DNA of 64,000 nt from positions 1 to 64,000 of the forward strand of contig FTLJ01000274.1 in NCBI GenBank assembly GCA_900155495.1, given 5' to 3'. The position numbers and the translations under genes are program-made. Positions within the stretch are counted from its first letter, which is position 1, and each line of letters opens with the position of its first letter. The notes under the pieces were generated by a model, which did no database searches, had not been told where the DNA came from, and was given only the letters and a program-made list of their open reading frames with translations. Shown in pieces: positions 36,828 to 47,782 of this stretch. The DNA is from Porogramme epimiltina (taxonomy: Eukaryota; Basidiomycota; Agaricomycetes; Polyporales; Polyporaceae).

Positions 36828-37695
36828 TTTGATTGAAAACGGATAGGACGCCATGACATGTTGTATTAACACAATGGACGTACGCGAACTCGGACCAGAG
36901 GCATTCAGCTGAGGAAGGTGCCACAGGAAACATGCGAGGGCTGACCAGTGCGTGCATCTGGCAGACGGCGAGAAGGCGGGGATCGAGGTAGGGGGGATGG
37001 TCGGATAGTCGCGCCTGACGACTACGTCACCTTCCGGATCGTGTATCATAGATTACGTGAGCGGCCTAAGCGGCATCGCGCCGGCTGACTCGGGCCCTCC
37101 GGCCGTGTTCTCATGAACGCCGCTCGCATTCACCAGTCCGACTGGGATACCATCAAGGACCATGGGGCGCGCTTGACCCAGGAATGTTTGGGAATGACTC
37201 CGGTACGTACCTGGTGGTGGGTATTCAATTCTGTAGGTTTACTCACTTTTGCACGGCCCTCACATCGGTCTGACATGCGTGCCTGCATAAGTCATGACAC
37301 AGGAGATATGTGGTTGTCATATCCGTGCTGCCCGTTGCAGGGCCCTGAGTGGTCTGTGCCGTTATGCAACCGGTGATTCCTCCACTTCCGGTGGTACACA
37401 TGCTCAGCGGTATGTTTTGGTTTGGGGCCTGCTGGGCGCTGATGGGCACTCGGAAACTTGGTTTTTCGGAAGCGAGGTCCGAAAGTGAGACCCCGGAAAC
37501 ACCTCTCCCTCGACAATGTGCTGTATCTTCCCCATACGAGATCTTTAGTTCGATCTAGCGATCACACGTCTCCTGATGCTTCCGGCGATTCTTGGTCCTA
37601 AAGATTTGGGGCGGGGCGGGTGGCGTTCCCTCATGTCCGTTGTCTTTAGCTGACGCATCCACTTGCGTGTACGCGTCTTCATCAAAGTCGGGGAA
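36828..37695. other. Spacer between the UstYa-like genes
   Basis: About 870 nt. An open frame from 37113 is short and has no family features. Expected to hold the 3'UTR of the first and the promoter of the second UstYa-like gene. Confidence 0.4.
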
Positions 37696-38351
37696 ATGGT
37701 CTCCTCGCGAACGAAGGCCCTCATCCTTTTCGCATGCAGTGTCTTCAACTTCATATACATCGCTTCCTATGTCACCTACAAATATAGGGTGCAGCGGGGA
37801 GAGACCTATAGTGAGTGGACTTCTACGTTGTCATTATAGTTTTGGACCAAGGCTGATTTCGCGTCTTACCTCTAGCATACATCGGTCATGACTTTCCTGA
37901 ACGGCTGCCCCTTCCAGAGCCCCTAGAGACAGTCCTTGTTCCTCTCGACGACAGCGCTCGCTACCTTCCCCTCGGGAACACGACCGAGAAGATATGGGCT
38001 GCTACCTCCCCCGCGGGCGGTTTCGTGCGCTTAGGGCCCGAGGACCGCGCTTTCGTGGTGTCCATGTTCCACGAACTCCACTGTCTGCGCATGATCAACC
38101 GCGCGTTCACCAAGTCTCCTGGAATAACGCTCCCGCACGTCTGGCACTGTCTCAACTACATCCGGCAGAACGTCATGTGCTCTCCGGACCTCGCGCTCGA
38201 GCCGGGCAACTTCGAGGAGCGGGATTTCGAGATAGAGCGAAGCAACGGCGTCCACGTGTGCAAGAATTGGGACCAGGTATACGACTTTATGGACGACAGG
38301 CTCCTCGATTGGAAGGAACAGACGACGGTCCATAGTAAGCGCACTTCTTAG
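37696..38351 (+). CDS. UstYa-like (DUF3328) oxidase with both HxxHC motifs
   Basis: Predicted 196-aa membrane-anchored protein. Exons are 37696-37810 and 37876-38351. Membrane helix about residues 7-27 near the N-terminus, then a luminal or extracellular domain. Both hallmark motifs are complete: HELHC at 104-108 and HVWHC at 126-130, followed by LNYIRQNVMC. UstYa-type proteins catalyse oxidative ring closure on peptide side chains in fungal RiPP pathways (ustiloxin, asperipin, phomopsin and relatives) and are also found in other secondary pathways. The last codons read through a GTAAGC at 38335; if that intron is spliced, only the final few residues change. It is the only one of the tandem pair with intact motifs. 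Confidence 0.85.
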
Positions 38352-38774
38352 CGTCGGTGGCGTTTGCTCACCCTTGCTTCGCACGCGCAGTACATTGAGA
38401 TCGGGGCCGACAAGATGGCCATCGAGTTGGGTTGTGTATCTGTGTCATGTACCACTTTGCCTTTAGTTACGGCTTGTATGATATTCCCTCGTTGCTCAGT
38501 GTATATGCCTTTTGACGATAGATGGCCGGCATCCCCGGAAAGCCGGGTTACATTCCGTGTTCAATCGGACGAGCAGCTTTGCATTCCTCGAAGTATAGCT
38601 GAGAGCAACGTTCGTAGAAACGTAGTGGCGGAGCTCGCAGCCTCCAGATGAGAGATTTATAACGTGACATTCTGTGTGATGAGTATTACATTACATCGGG
38701 CGGGGGTACAGAGATCGACGTGATGGGAATAAAGATAATAAATAATGTCGTGCAGCGTATCCTCGCAAACTCCC
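38352..38774. other. Convergent spacer
   Basis: 3'UTRs of the UstYa-like gene (+) and seven-helix protein copy A (-). Nothing else recognised. Confidence 0.45.
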
Positions 38775-40070
38775 TAGAGCTCAAACGTCAGACTTGAATA
38801 GCGCAGGCTTTGCGGATCCTAGAGTGACGGAGCCGGTACCATGAGAGTTCATGGCATCGTACGTGTCACTACCTTGACTCCAAGGTCCTCTCCTCGAGGG
38901 GAACTGCATGGTCGAAGGTGCTGCGCTGTTTGCTGTACCGGAAGACGGCTTGCTTGTGACGGCACGGCCGGTGGCGACACGAAGGATGATGAACTCGGGG
39001 CTGATGCACTACAGAGCAACGCGCACAGTTAGCACATCACCCACACCATCCATTATAACACTACTCACCATGATCTGAGACAGTACGGGAAGAACAAGGT
39101 TCTGCACGTAGCTGTTCCGCGCATACGTGATGATGAAGATCAAGCTCGTAATCGTGTACGGCGCCGCAGACTCCACAAGCATCGACGCAACAGAGATGTA
39201 CGTCGCAGCATGCTGCTGTCCAAGCGACCGGCTCGCTTTCCGGCTCATGTACAGCAGACGGCCGACGAGGAGGAGGGTGAGGAGGGTGTTGAGAGCGATG
39301 GAGATGGAGAAGTAGGGGAGGGAGAACTGGATGGTGGTGTGTGTCCAGAGGGATGCATCGGGCCGGGATGCTTGGAAGAGGGTCAAGATACCCATCGCTG
39401 CAAATTCTTCGCGTCAGCGAACTGATGGTCTACGCGAACGGAATGCCGGAGTAGCGGCGCGGGAAGACGCTCACCGGTGGAACCAAGGAAGACGAGGAAG
39501 GGGAACGCGATGACCCACAACGTGTTCCACACCACGTACGTACGCCACAGCTGCGAACATGAGGTCCCCGGTCAGCATACGGGTGAAACTAACGAGACCG
39601 CGAAAGGATCCAGGACCCACCAAGAGACCATCGGTGAATGCGTTGGCGATGACATATGACGCGTTACCCGCGGTGTTCACGCCGATGCTGTAGAACGCAA
39701 ACAGCCACGCATTGGGGCCTCCAGGGAAGTTGCGGTTGTCGATGAACTGGAGCTGGGTGAACCGGGTGTTGCAAGCGACGTTGATGGTAGCGAGAGCGAA
39801 GAGAAGGGTGATGAATGTGAGGAGCCAGTTGCTCCGTGCACGCTGCTTCGCGCTTGAGTGGGTGCTGCCGAGTATGGACGTGAAGCAAGCGATGAAGACG
39901 GCTGCATGAACGCCTGGAAGATGGTAGGATGGTCAACGGGGTGGAGCGGCACGGGAGGTGGAGGTGGAGGTACCGTATGCAACACCACCGAGGACGGCGC
40001 CAACGAAGTTGGACTTCTCGAACCAGAGGTCGTCGGCGGTTTCACCAGGGGGAGCGTAGGGGCCGGGCAT
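38775..40070 (-). CDS. Seven-helix fungal membrane protein, copy A
   Basis: Predicted integral membrane protein of about 340 aa with about seven hydrophobic segments. Its core is nearly identical to the gene at 49500-50788 in opposite orientation. It starts MPGPYAPPGETADDLWFEKS; first exon 40070-39974 (97 nt, same as the other copy); last exon starts 39008. Five exons with the same phases. The last exon matches copy B through CISPEFIILRVATGRAV and then diverges completely, so the cytosolic tails differ. The precise stop is uncertain: 38775 fits the frame and gives the same last-exon length as copy B, while a TGA at 38782 is one base out of frame by my count. Such proteins are common in agaricomycetes. 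Receptor-like topology is suggestive, but no function is established. Confidence 0.8.
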
Positions 40071-41428
40071 GGTTGAATCCTATCGCTGAATCACCCCCAT
40101 CCTCAAGATTATAATGCAGGCGTAGGCACTTTCACGCTTAGAGAGAGTATTGATGGATGAGATCGGCATCATCCAGGGGAAACGGCTCTGAATCACGAGT
40201 CAGGAAACACACGCTCTGTGATGGCGCGCACGGTGCAAACGGAGGGTGGTCCTGGGGTCCTGGCGGAGGGCAGCGCAATGTCAAGTAGAAGCACCCCGAG
40301 CACAGTCCGTAGGGAACGATCGGGGACTAGATGTCGAGCGGCGAGATCCGTCCACCGACACCAAAGAGCCGGACAAACGGCTCTCACCTGCTCAGTACGG
40401 AAAGTCTCAGAGATGTGTCCGTAAACGAGCTCAGGGACATCACCTACTTGGCGATGATCACGCAGCGCCGGGGGAGAGACTCGCTGGTGGGAAGTTAGAC
40501 GAGGATCATGGGCCGATTTGGGGCCGATGTCCATGCGGACATCATTCGATGGACACGGATGCGGCGACGGGGTGCAATAAAAGCCGTTGAGATAGGACTG
40601 GGGTGCCACAAGGGAGGAAAGAATGTGCCAGCCTAGAAGGCTGAGGTCGTACAAAGTACAGTTAGCTCTCATCGGCATCAGTCGCAGGAAAAGAAGCAGC
40701 GAAGAGAGCTGTGGACGCACCTACGGCTCAGAGATAGGGATTATGCAGGGTTCTCTCCATGCGCGAGATTTGAGACTCCAGAGTCGAGATAGAGCAGCGC
40801 ACAGATGGTCGAGCGCAAGCCATACGGAGGCTGAATAACATTCATGGAATTGAGAGGTCAGAGTGAACTAATGGGAGTGAAGAAGCCGACGCTAGGGTTG
40901 CGGTGAATAGACTAAAACCGGCGTCTCGCGGGAGAAACCGTGAAGCGCCCACTTCGTCATGTTCACGGATCTGGCTCCAAATACGGACTTGTATCACGCC
41001 ATCACGCACGCGACTCCACTCGACGCTCGAGATCTTCCTCCTCCGCGCGCAGCTCTCCCCGGGGCAAGCTCGCAACACGTGCGTCGAATGGGCACATCGA
41101 CAGCATGTCATCTGCAATTCCCCAACTACGGGCGCCCACCGCGCGGTGCATATACCACCCATTTCACGACGACGAGTCGACTCGGAGCTCTCAGCTCTTG
41201 CGACTCTCTTCCGAGCTTGTTCGAGCTCGAAGACGACCGTACCGCCTGCGCCCAAGATAGAACTCGGTACGCCCGACGTTAGACCGCGCGCATCGTGTTC
41301 GCATCACTCACCTGAAAACATGGTCATTCTTCTAGGCACCATCCGAGCGGCAACCCTTGACACTCGGCAACCCGTCCCCCGAGTCGCACACCCTTCCGCC
41401 CTCTGCTCAGACTCCTCGGCTCTCTGCA
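40071..41428. other. Intergenic gap
   Basis: About 1.36 kb between the divergent seven-helix gene and the secreted hydrolase. A minus-strand TATAAT lies near 40108, about 40 nt before the copy A ATG. Open frames (for example 40193-40720 minus) have no recognisable domain or splice-supported extension. Confidence 0.4.
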
Positions 41429-42605
41429 ATGCGCGTGTTTGCTCACGCTGAGGTCGCTCTCGCATTTTTTCTTTCCTTCGTCCCCTCTCTAGCGGTCACG
41501 CTCCAGGGTAAGTCCCCCTTCTACTGCACGAACCATAAGACCGCGATTATTGACCGCATTTCAACCGTTCTAGGCCGCACTCAGGAGTTCGTATCGGACA
41601 CGTTCCCCCATACACAGATCTCTGGCACGCGCGCTACCCACCCCACCGCGGGCGCCCAAGTCGATATGATAGAGGGGCTCGCGCCCTTCGTCTACCAGGG
41701 CGAAGCCTTCCAAACCTACTACAAGATTTTCGGCGACCTTTCCGCCCGCAACGCCACCCCCGTGGTCGTAATCCACGGCGGTCCCGGTTTCACTCACGAC
41801 TACACCCTCCCCCACGCAGACCTCTCCGCCCACCGCCCCGTCATCTTTTATGACCAGATCGGGAACGGGCGCTCGACTCGCCTCCCAAACAAGTCGAAGG
41901 AGTTCTGGACGGTCGACCTCTTCCTCGCCGAGTTCGTCAACCTCGCGACGCACCTCGGGATACAGGACGCGTACCACATCGTCGGACACTCCTGGGGCGG
42001 GATGATGGCCTCCGAGCTCGTCGTCCGCCGCCGTGCGTCCGGCCTCCAGCGGCTCGTCGTCGCGGACTCCCCCGCCGCGGTAGCCCTATGGCGGCAGTCG
42101 TTCGTGCAGCTCCTCCAGACGTTCCCGAAGGACGTGCAAGAGACGGTCATGAGGGGCGAGGATGCGGACCCGGAGGCGTACTTCGCTGCTGTCCTCAAGG
42201 TGTACGCCGTACATGGAATGCGTGTCCAGCCGTTCCCGGACGACTTCATGACGTCGATGCGATACCGCTACGCGGTCGACGCGGACAGGACCGTTCCTAA
42301 GGCAGGGTGCGTTGTCCTAATAGACTGGGCGCCGTTCCCGCTATTCACATGATTCTTGACCCGCCTCACATTGCAGGATACTCGACGGGTGGACAATCAT
42401 AGACCGTCTCCACACGGTTGACGTCCCGACGCTGACGATAAACGGGGCGTACGACATCGCGCAGGACTTCGTCATGGCGGCATACCACGAGAAGATACCT
42501 GGGGCGAAGTGGATCAAGTTTGAGAATTCCAGCCACCTCCCGTGCTGGGAAGAGAGAGAGCAATACATGCAGGCAGTCGAGACGTTCTTGGCAGAATCTT
42601 CGTAG
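41429..42605 (+). CDS. Proline-iminopeptidase-like alpha/beta hydrolase, secreted copy
   Basis: Predicted 346-aa serine hydrolase. Exons are 41429-41507, 41574-42306 and 42377-42605. Residues 1-25 form a signal peptide (MRVFAHAEVALAFFLSF, ending SLAVTLQ), followed by about 35 residues absent from the cytosolic paralog at 31136-32108. From APFVYQGE onward the two align without gaps. Triad: HGGPG loop, Ser166 in GHSWGG, Asp297 in INGAYD, His324 in SSHLPCWEERE. The 66-nt first intron is a multiple of three and in frame without a stop, so retention would still give a protein with 22 extra residues. It is followed by the GNAT pseudogene and a 44-aa secreted peptide gene, a context like that of its paralog. 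Confidence 0.86.
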
Positions 42606-42944
42606 GTGGTTTGTGTAAGATAGTTTGTGTATTTAACCCGTTCCATTCATGGGATAGTGCCTAGCACGTCCACTGTATTCAACTTTACTGTCGATGTTCG
42701 GAAACAATGCTCACAAATGCACCTCCACTGAGCGCCACAGACGCGCCCACTGTCTTTGACAATTGCCCCGGCCGACACATTCACTCAACCTCACAGGAAA
42801 CGGGAACCTCCCCGCCTCCCCAGCGTATCCAACCCCCCAGGATTACTAAGCATACCTCGCCGCGCCCTGCGATAATGAGACAGAGGCACATCAACTTGAA
42901 CATGGACACCGAATCAGCTTCTATGATCGCACCTACCTTCTTCA
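42606..42944. other. Intergenic spacer
   Basis: 3'UTR of the secreted hydrolase, then the boundary of the GNAT pseudogene. No other feature. Confidence 0.4.
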
Positions 42945-43800
42945 TCGCTCTTCCAGGCACAGAAGTACCACAACGGCACAAGCCCGGGTCTGATTACATC
43001 CGGGGCAAGAATCAGCGCAGCCACAACACCCTGGGCAACGATCCGGCGCGCCTTCTCTTCTCCGAAACCGACGAGGGCGCGTTCTGCGCCCTTGCCCTGG
43101 AAAGAAGCCTTCGCACCGATAAGCTGTGGGTGCCATGCGCGAACCCGACCCCGGGCTCGAGGAACTTCTCGAAGAGCGCATCGTAATTATGCAGGAACTG
43201 CAGCGCACTCTGCTTCCCCAGGCACGCGTCCCCGAGCATCCAGGGGTGCGCGCACGTTATGTGAGGTGGGGACGCACTTTGCAGGTGGCCGGTTGCAGCA
43301 CGTCTCCATGGGCTGGTCTCACCGAGCCTTGCGCCGCCTCTCCGTGGACGAGTCCATCAGTATATCGGGCGGCGACCCGGTACCTTGCGCGACGAATAGC
43401 AATGTGCGTGCCGCTCAGACAGGCGGCCACCTCTGACCAGGTGCAACCGCGGTGCAACGCCGGCCTACGGGCCTCATCGGCGCGCCCGAGGCGGTCCGAA
43501 CGGAATGTAAAGCCCTGTGTACCACACGGCGCAACAGTGCCCTCCAGGGCCGAGCGGGATGGGTTTCCCCGTTCCCCGTTCGAGGCCGGTCCGCGTATGT
43601 TCAATGAATGGAGATACCAAGCGACATGTCGCCGACATGAGAGCGGCAGAAAACGGCCCTGCAAAGCGCAGCGCCCCGTCGGGCTTTGCGGTCAGCGCTC
43701 GGCGACGAGGGGGATGTGCGGGGGAATGTTCAACCCACAACGGGTGAAATGCGTCAGCGAGCGCCGAGGTGCTCGCCGAAGATGTCAACTGCCTTTCCCG
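42945..43800 (-). pseudogene. GNAT-family acetyltransferase pseudogene, copy B
   Basis: Broken third copy of the GNAT gene, in opposite orientation to copy A. Reading leftwards, it keeps ALADAF (near 43745), the acceptor and GPFSAALM block (near 43655), FLHNYDALFEKFLEPG (about 43200-43150), then the acetyl-CoA block in a shifted frame (AWHPQLIGAKASFQGKGAE), and nucleotide similarity on to about 42950. The change of frame between LEPGVG and AWHPQL shows an indel, and several blocks between FSAALM and FLHNY are unrecognisable. Boundaries are approximate. The nucleotide match to copy A is clear over the FLHNYD region. It is not expected to give an active enzyme. Confidence 0.72.
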
Positions 43801-45205
43801 GCTACCGCCAAGTCCCCATGGGGTTTGTGGCTGATTTGACCGGAGAGGTGCGGACCGGTCGGGTTGCGGCGCGTGGCGGACGGTCATGCTCATCCTCAGG
43901 TGGATGTTGGGGAGTGTCAGCGAGGACAGAGAGCGGAGATTGAGCGAGGGGTTGATACGCAGAGAGGTGCAGAATGCGAGGAGGTCGTATCCTCCCACTG
44001 TCAACAACTCCCGACACGCACCGTCGCCGTCGCCGTCCGCCCGCCCGTGTCGCTCTGTGGCGGCGGACGGTCGCTCCGCGCCCCGCGTGGGTCCCCTCGT
44101 GCGCGTGATGGAGTCCGCTCCCGGACTCCACGGCCGCACGTCCGGACATCCTGCGGTGCTATCAAAGTTTGATCTCGCGGACACTACGCCGTCCACGGGC
44201 GGCCCGTGACTGAGGGCTGAGGATCCAATAAGATTCTGCCCTAGACAGGCACAGCATATTGCCGTGGGCTTGCCTCCATCGGGCCCGTACCACGCTTCGT
44301 CGAGCCCGCCTGCGATCTTTCGCACGCGCGGCCGTGATGCTTTGATTTGCTCCCACAGGGGGTTTGTGTCTAGATCTAGCCTGTGGCGCCGGTCCCGAAG
44401 CCCGCCCAACCTTGTTTGTTGCCGACGCCCACCGTAGCTCAACTGATGCGTCACCGTCTTTGCGAGATTATTGGCCGGACCATCCCTGCGGTGGGGACAC
44501 TATCTAGGACTTCCCTACGTTGCGCGTCCAACTAAAAGGTTGTGTGGACATGCAAGTTTCTGCCAAGACGACTTCAGCTTTTGCATGCTCTAATCACTCG
44601 TTGAGCAGCGCCGAAAGTTGTATTTGTTTGAACCGAAACAAACAAACGACCATTCCACTCACATTTCCTAGCAGTGGATTGATTCGGTATATCATACACG
44701 CACGCCCTGAGCTTGGAATTCCTGTGCCGCTCTGATGGAGGAGTCATATCGTTATGAAACGGCCTGCGTTCCGCATTCGTATGTTTTCCTAGAGGGCTAC
44801 CATACGTCAGACATACGGAGACCTTAGAGTACTTGTGTCAAAATTGGAACAGCACCGTGTCATGTGGAGTGCCCCGGGTATGCTGACTGACAAGCCCGAC
44901 ATAACATACGGAGGACATCTATCTGTTGAGATAGAGCAGCGCCGACTGTGATGCTGCAAAGGAAATGCACCGCAGTAGTCGCGGGAGTTGATAGCTCCGT
45001 AGTGTCTACACAGGCTGACCGTTTCGGTCAGGCTCCCCCTGCGAGATATGCTCAAGTTCCATCAGCAGCGGTTGTTGGGAGTTCATACCAGCGCGGGCTA
45101 AACAAGAAGGCCTGAAAAAAGTATATATACACGGGTCGGGATCCAGCTCTCCTCATCGGCCTTACCGACTCACCGCGCACTCCCTCCACATCTCGCATTC
45201 ACGCC
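43801..45205. other. Spacer with GNAT 5'-flank duplicate
   Basis: Contains, on the minus strand at about 44238-44307, the segment similar to 33792-33856 and weaker matches towards the pseudogene. This is the former upstream flank of a GNAT gene. The 326-codon minus frame at 43474-44454 crosses this flank and the pseudogene and is not a real gene. The remainder shows nothing recognisable. Confidence 0.45.
45122..45129 (+). promoter_or_regulatory. TATA box of peptide gene B
   Basis: TATATATA about 80 nt before the ATG at 45206, matching the spacing of peptide gene A. Confidence 0.55.
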
Positions 45206-45403
45206 ATGCAGTTCTTCGGAAAGCTCATTGCCGCCCTCACCCTTCTTGTCGTCGTGCAGGCGGCCGCCGTTGAGCGTATGTTATTGCGTACTTGCTAAGC
45301 CGTGACATGTCGATGCTTACGACCCATGGATGATATAGGTCGCCAGTCCAGCTGCCCCGTCGGCAGGGATGTCGATAGCACCGGCCTTGAGGATTGCTTC
45401 TGA
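45206..45403 (+). CDS. 44-residue secreted peptide, copy B
   Basis: Exons 45206-45275 (70 nt) and 45339-45403 (65 nt) give 44 aa. Signal peptide residues 1-20 (MQFFGKLIAALTLLVVV). The intron falls in phase 1 at the same codon as in copy A. The tail has a dibasic ERRQ at 23-26, a possible Kex2 site just after the intron, which would release a peptide of about 19 residues. That peptide has cysteines at residues 29 and 43 of the precursor and ends TGLEDCF. Copy A lacks the dibasic site but shares MQFF, the position of the second Cys and the GLxDCF end. Could be a signalling or effector peptide, or a precursor for the UstYa-like proteins 7 kb away. Not previously recognised by me. Confidence 0.68.
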
Positions 45404-46828
45404 TTGGCTCAGCCTTCCTCTCCTCTCGAAGCCGGTAAGTCCGATGTGCGTGTCGCTACGGGCCGAGATATTCACCGAGACGCATACTTGCAGATTATAT
45501 TATCTTGCTGTAACACTAGACCCCTGATACAGGGATAGGCGGCTATACGAGATGGGATAGAAGTTTGCGCCTGTGGACCGTGTCTTTGTAGTTATTGTGT
45601 ATTGCCGGATATTCAGAGCCTTTCGATGACCTTGAGCCGAGTGACAATCGTGTTGTAAACCCATGCACAGCTCAAACGTTTGGAAGGATGCCGCCCCGTA
45701 TGTTAAGGAGCACTTACGACTACAAACGGAATCGTATGCAAAAACTTGGTGCGTGTCGGCGTAGTGGTGTAGCAGGCAAGCATGACGCAACGGACAAATT
45801 CAAGCGCCCTGTCTCCGTTATCTGTCTGGTCCAGGCCCTGGGGCGCTGTATGCCAGATATGGCAACACGGCATAGTCGCGGCATCCAGATGGGGTGGCGT
45901 GGGACTCGAACAACATGGGTGGCCCGCATGCCAGATCGCACATGAGATCTGTTCCTCTTCTCAGGTCGCTTCTCCCCCCACCGACTTCCTTCTCGATGTT
46001 CCTGCGAAGCAATGGACCAAGAAGACCGGGTCTACTGTAGGACCCGGGCCTGAAACCCTAAATCCTATAAGCTCTCCGAGCTCACTTGAAGCAGGCTCAG
46101 GAAAGAGCCGAACGCTCAACCGGGTCGACTCGTCCAATCACCCGCAGGAGAGGTAGTGCACTGTGCCAGTGATGTTGAAGATTGGCGAGACTGACCGCGG
46201 CCAGATACCAATGGACTTACGTTGTCATTGGGCGCAAGCGGGACAAGTACTCCGGACACGTGCGCAGCAGCACTTGATGGAGATCCACAGGGTGCGGTAG
46301 ACGCTGATATCGCACCGCGCGCACTTCCTCTTCGAAATACCCACGTCTCACACCGCCCGCTGGTGGCCATCTCAGGGCGCGAAGTTCCGGTTCGTTTGAT
46401 GTCCCTCTACACGATGATGCTAAGTACTGACGAGGGGCAATGCGATACAGTAGAGGGGCCTGGCGTAGAAGATCTGTCTTCCTCTGGGCGTGCCTGGGGT
46501 CCAAAGATTCCCCTCACTCGACCTCTTGACCCGCTCTATCCAACAACGCCGGGGACAATACAAACCATTCTACAACACCCCTGGTTCAGCGGCGCACCTC
46601 CCCTCTATCCGACCCCGTCGGATCGAGAACAAACCCGAACGGATCCTGGAGCGGGCGCAGCGCGGGCGGAAGGAGTAAGTCGGTCCTTCCCGCCTTCTAA
46701 GTTCGGTGGCCTCGTTTCTGACTTGTGCTTATTCAGATACTACTAGCAACCCAATCTACGAGGCTCTGCTTTCATCCATACTTCGGCCTACCCCCACTTC
46801 CTGCCCCTCCCTCGCCCGTATTGGCCCA
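45404..46828. other. Gene-poor gap
   Basis: About 1.4 kb. Short competing open frames, no domain and no match noticed to the other duplicated segments. Confidence 0.4.
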
Positions 46829-47782
46829 ATGCCCCGCGCCGACGAATACATCCGCCTACCGACCGCGCTTCCGTCCCACGATGAGTTCACGCGACATCCC
46901 GATGATAGCCCCGAGACACTTCCCGTGAAGGCCCACGGTGAGCACTCTCCAAATAGCCCACTAGCTGTCCACTCAACTTTCTACGCTGGACAGATCGAAG
47001 CGAGCGTCTGCTCGTTTGGGCTACAGTTTGTGTGGCGTGTTCCGCCGCACTCGTACTCGTAGTGGCGACAGGACTCCTTCCCCCGTTCAAGAGCTCTCTA
47101 CCGGTCGCAAGCGACTCTCGTCCAAACCCTTACATTTCCATGGATAGGCTTCTAGCGAATTCTTCGCTCGATTTCAAGCCGTTCGTGAACTTCCCTCCTA
47201 AGGTCATGCAGTTTAGCAACTCGGACAAGTCCCGCCTCATGCGCGAGGAGGGAAGGGATCGCGCGACGTCGTTTGGGAAGATCTTTCCCAATGATAGGCA
47301 CGTAGTCGCAAACGACACGGTACGCGTGTAGAGACGCCATAGGTGTCTGTCATATGCTGAGTACCCGACAGACTTCTACCGTGCTGCAGTTCCGCAACAT
47401 GGATTTTGCCATGGAACACTGTGTACTTCATGTCGAAGTGCCGCGTCCGGGCGACGGATTCGACCCCGCCGTCAGAATGGCGCCTAACCCGAGCCGGATC
47501 GAAGTATGGATGCTCGCGATGGACACAGAGATGTCTCGCTACATCCCCGGGTCGATGAAGAACGCGCCTTCGCGTCGTCGCCTTCTGACAGTGCTGGAGG
47601 TGTCGACGACGAAACCGAGCCAGTCGGATACCTTCGTTTGTCCCTCTGGCCAGTACACCACGCTCGAGTTGGCCTGCCCCACTCATTCGGGCTCCTCGTG
47701 CAACGTCGACTTCTGGCAGAGCAAATCGATAGATCAGCGAGCCGGCGAGTGGTCCCCACTCTTGTGCACAAGCATGCGCTGA
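46829..47782 (+). CDS. Type II membrane protein of unknown function
   Basis: Predicted 270 aa. Exons are 46829-46937, 47027-47319 and 47372-47782; phases close. Residues 1-36 (MPRADEYIRLPTALPS onward) are cytosolic and polar. A hydrophobic segment follows at about 38-56 (VCVACSAALVLVVATGLLPP), then a luminal or extracellular domain with NFPPKVMQFSNSDK, DMDF-like beta-rich stretches, VEVWMLAMDTEMSRYI and several cysteines towards the C-terminus. It has no HxxHC motif, so it is not UstYa-like. The pattern resembles uncharacterised agaricomycete membrane proteins with an Ig-like or jelly-roll ectodomain; I cannot name a family. It lies between peptide B and seven-helix copy B. Confidence 0.65.

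Noticed and set aside
40193..40720. 175-codon minus-strand open frame
   Set aside because: No domain, no convincing splice continuation, and no paralog near the second seven-helix copy.
43474..44454. 326-codon minus-strand open frame
   Set aside because: It crosses the GNAT pseudogene and its 5' flank, mixes exon and intron remnants and has no continuous similarity to any family.
32830..45403. Reading the 44-aa peptides as lipidated basidiomycete mating pheromones
   Set aside because: They have signal peptides and end in DCF, not a CaaX motif; pheromone precursors lack signal peptides.
46829..47782. Reading the type II membrane protein as a third UstYa-like protein
   Set aside because: No HxxHC motif or C-xDYLRQ context anywhere in the protein.
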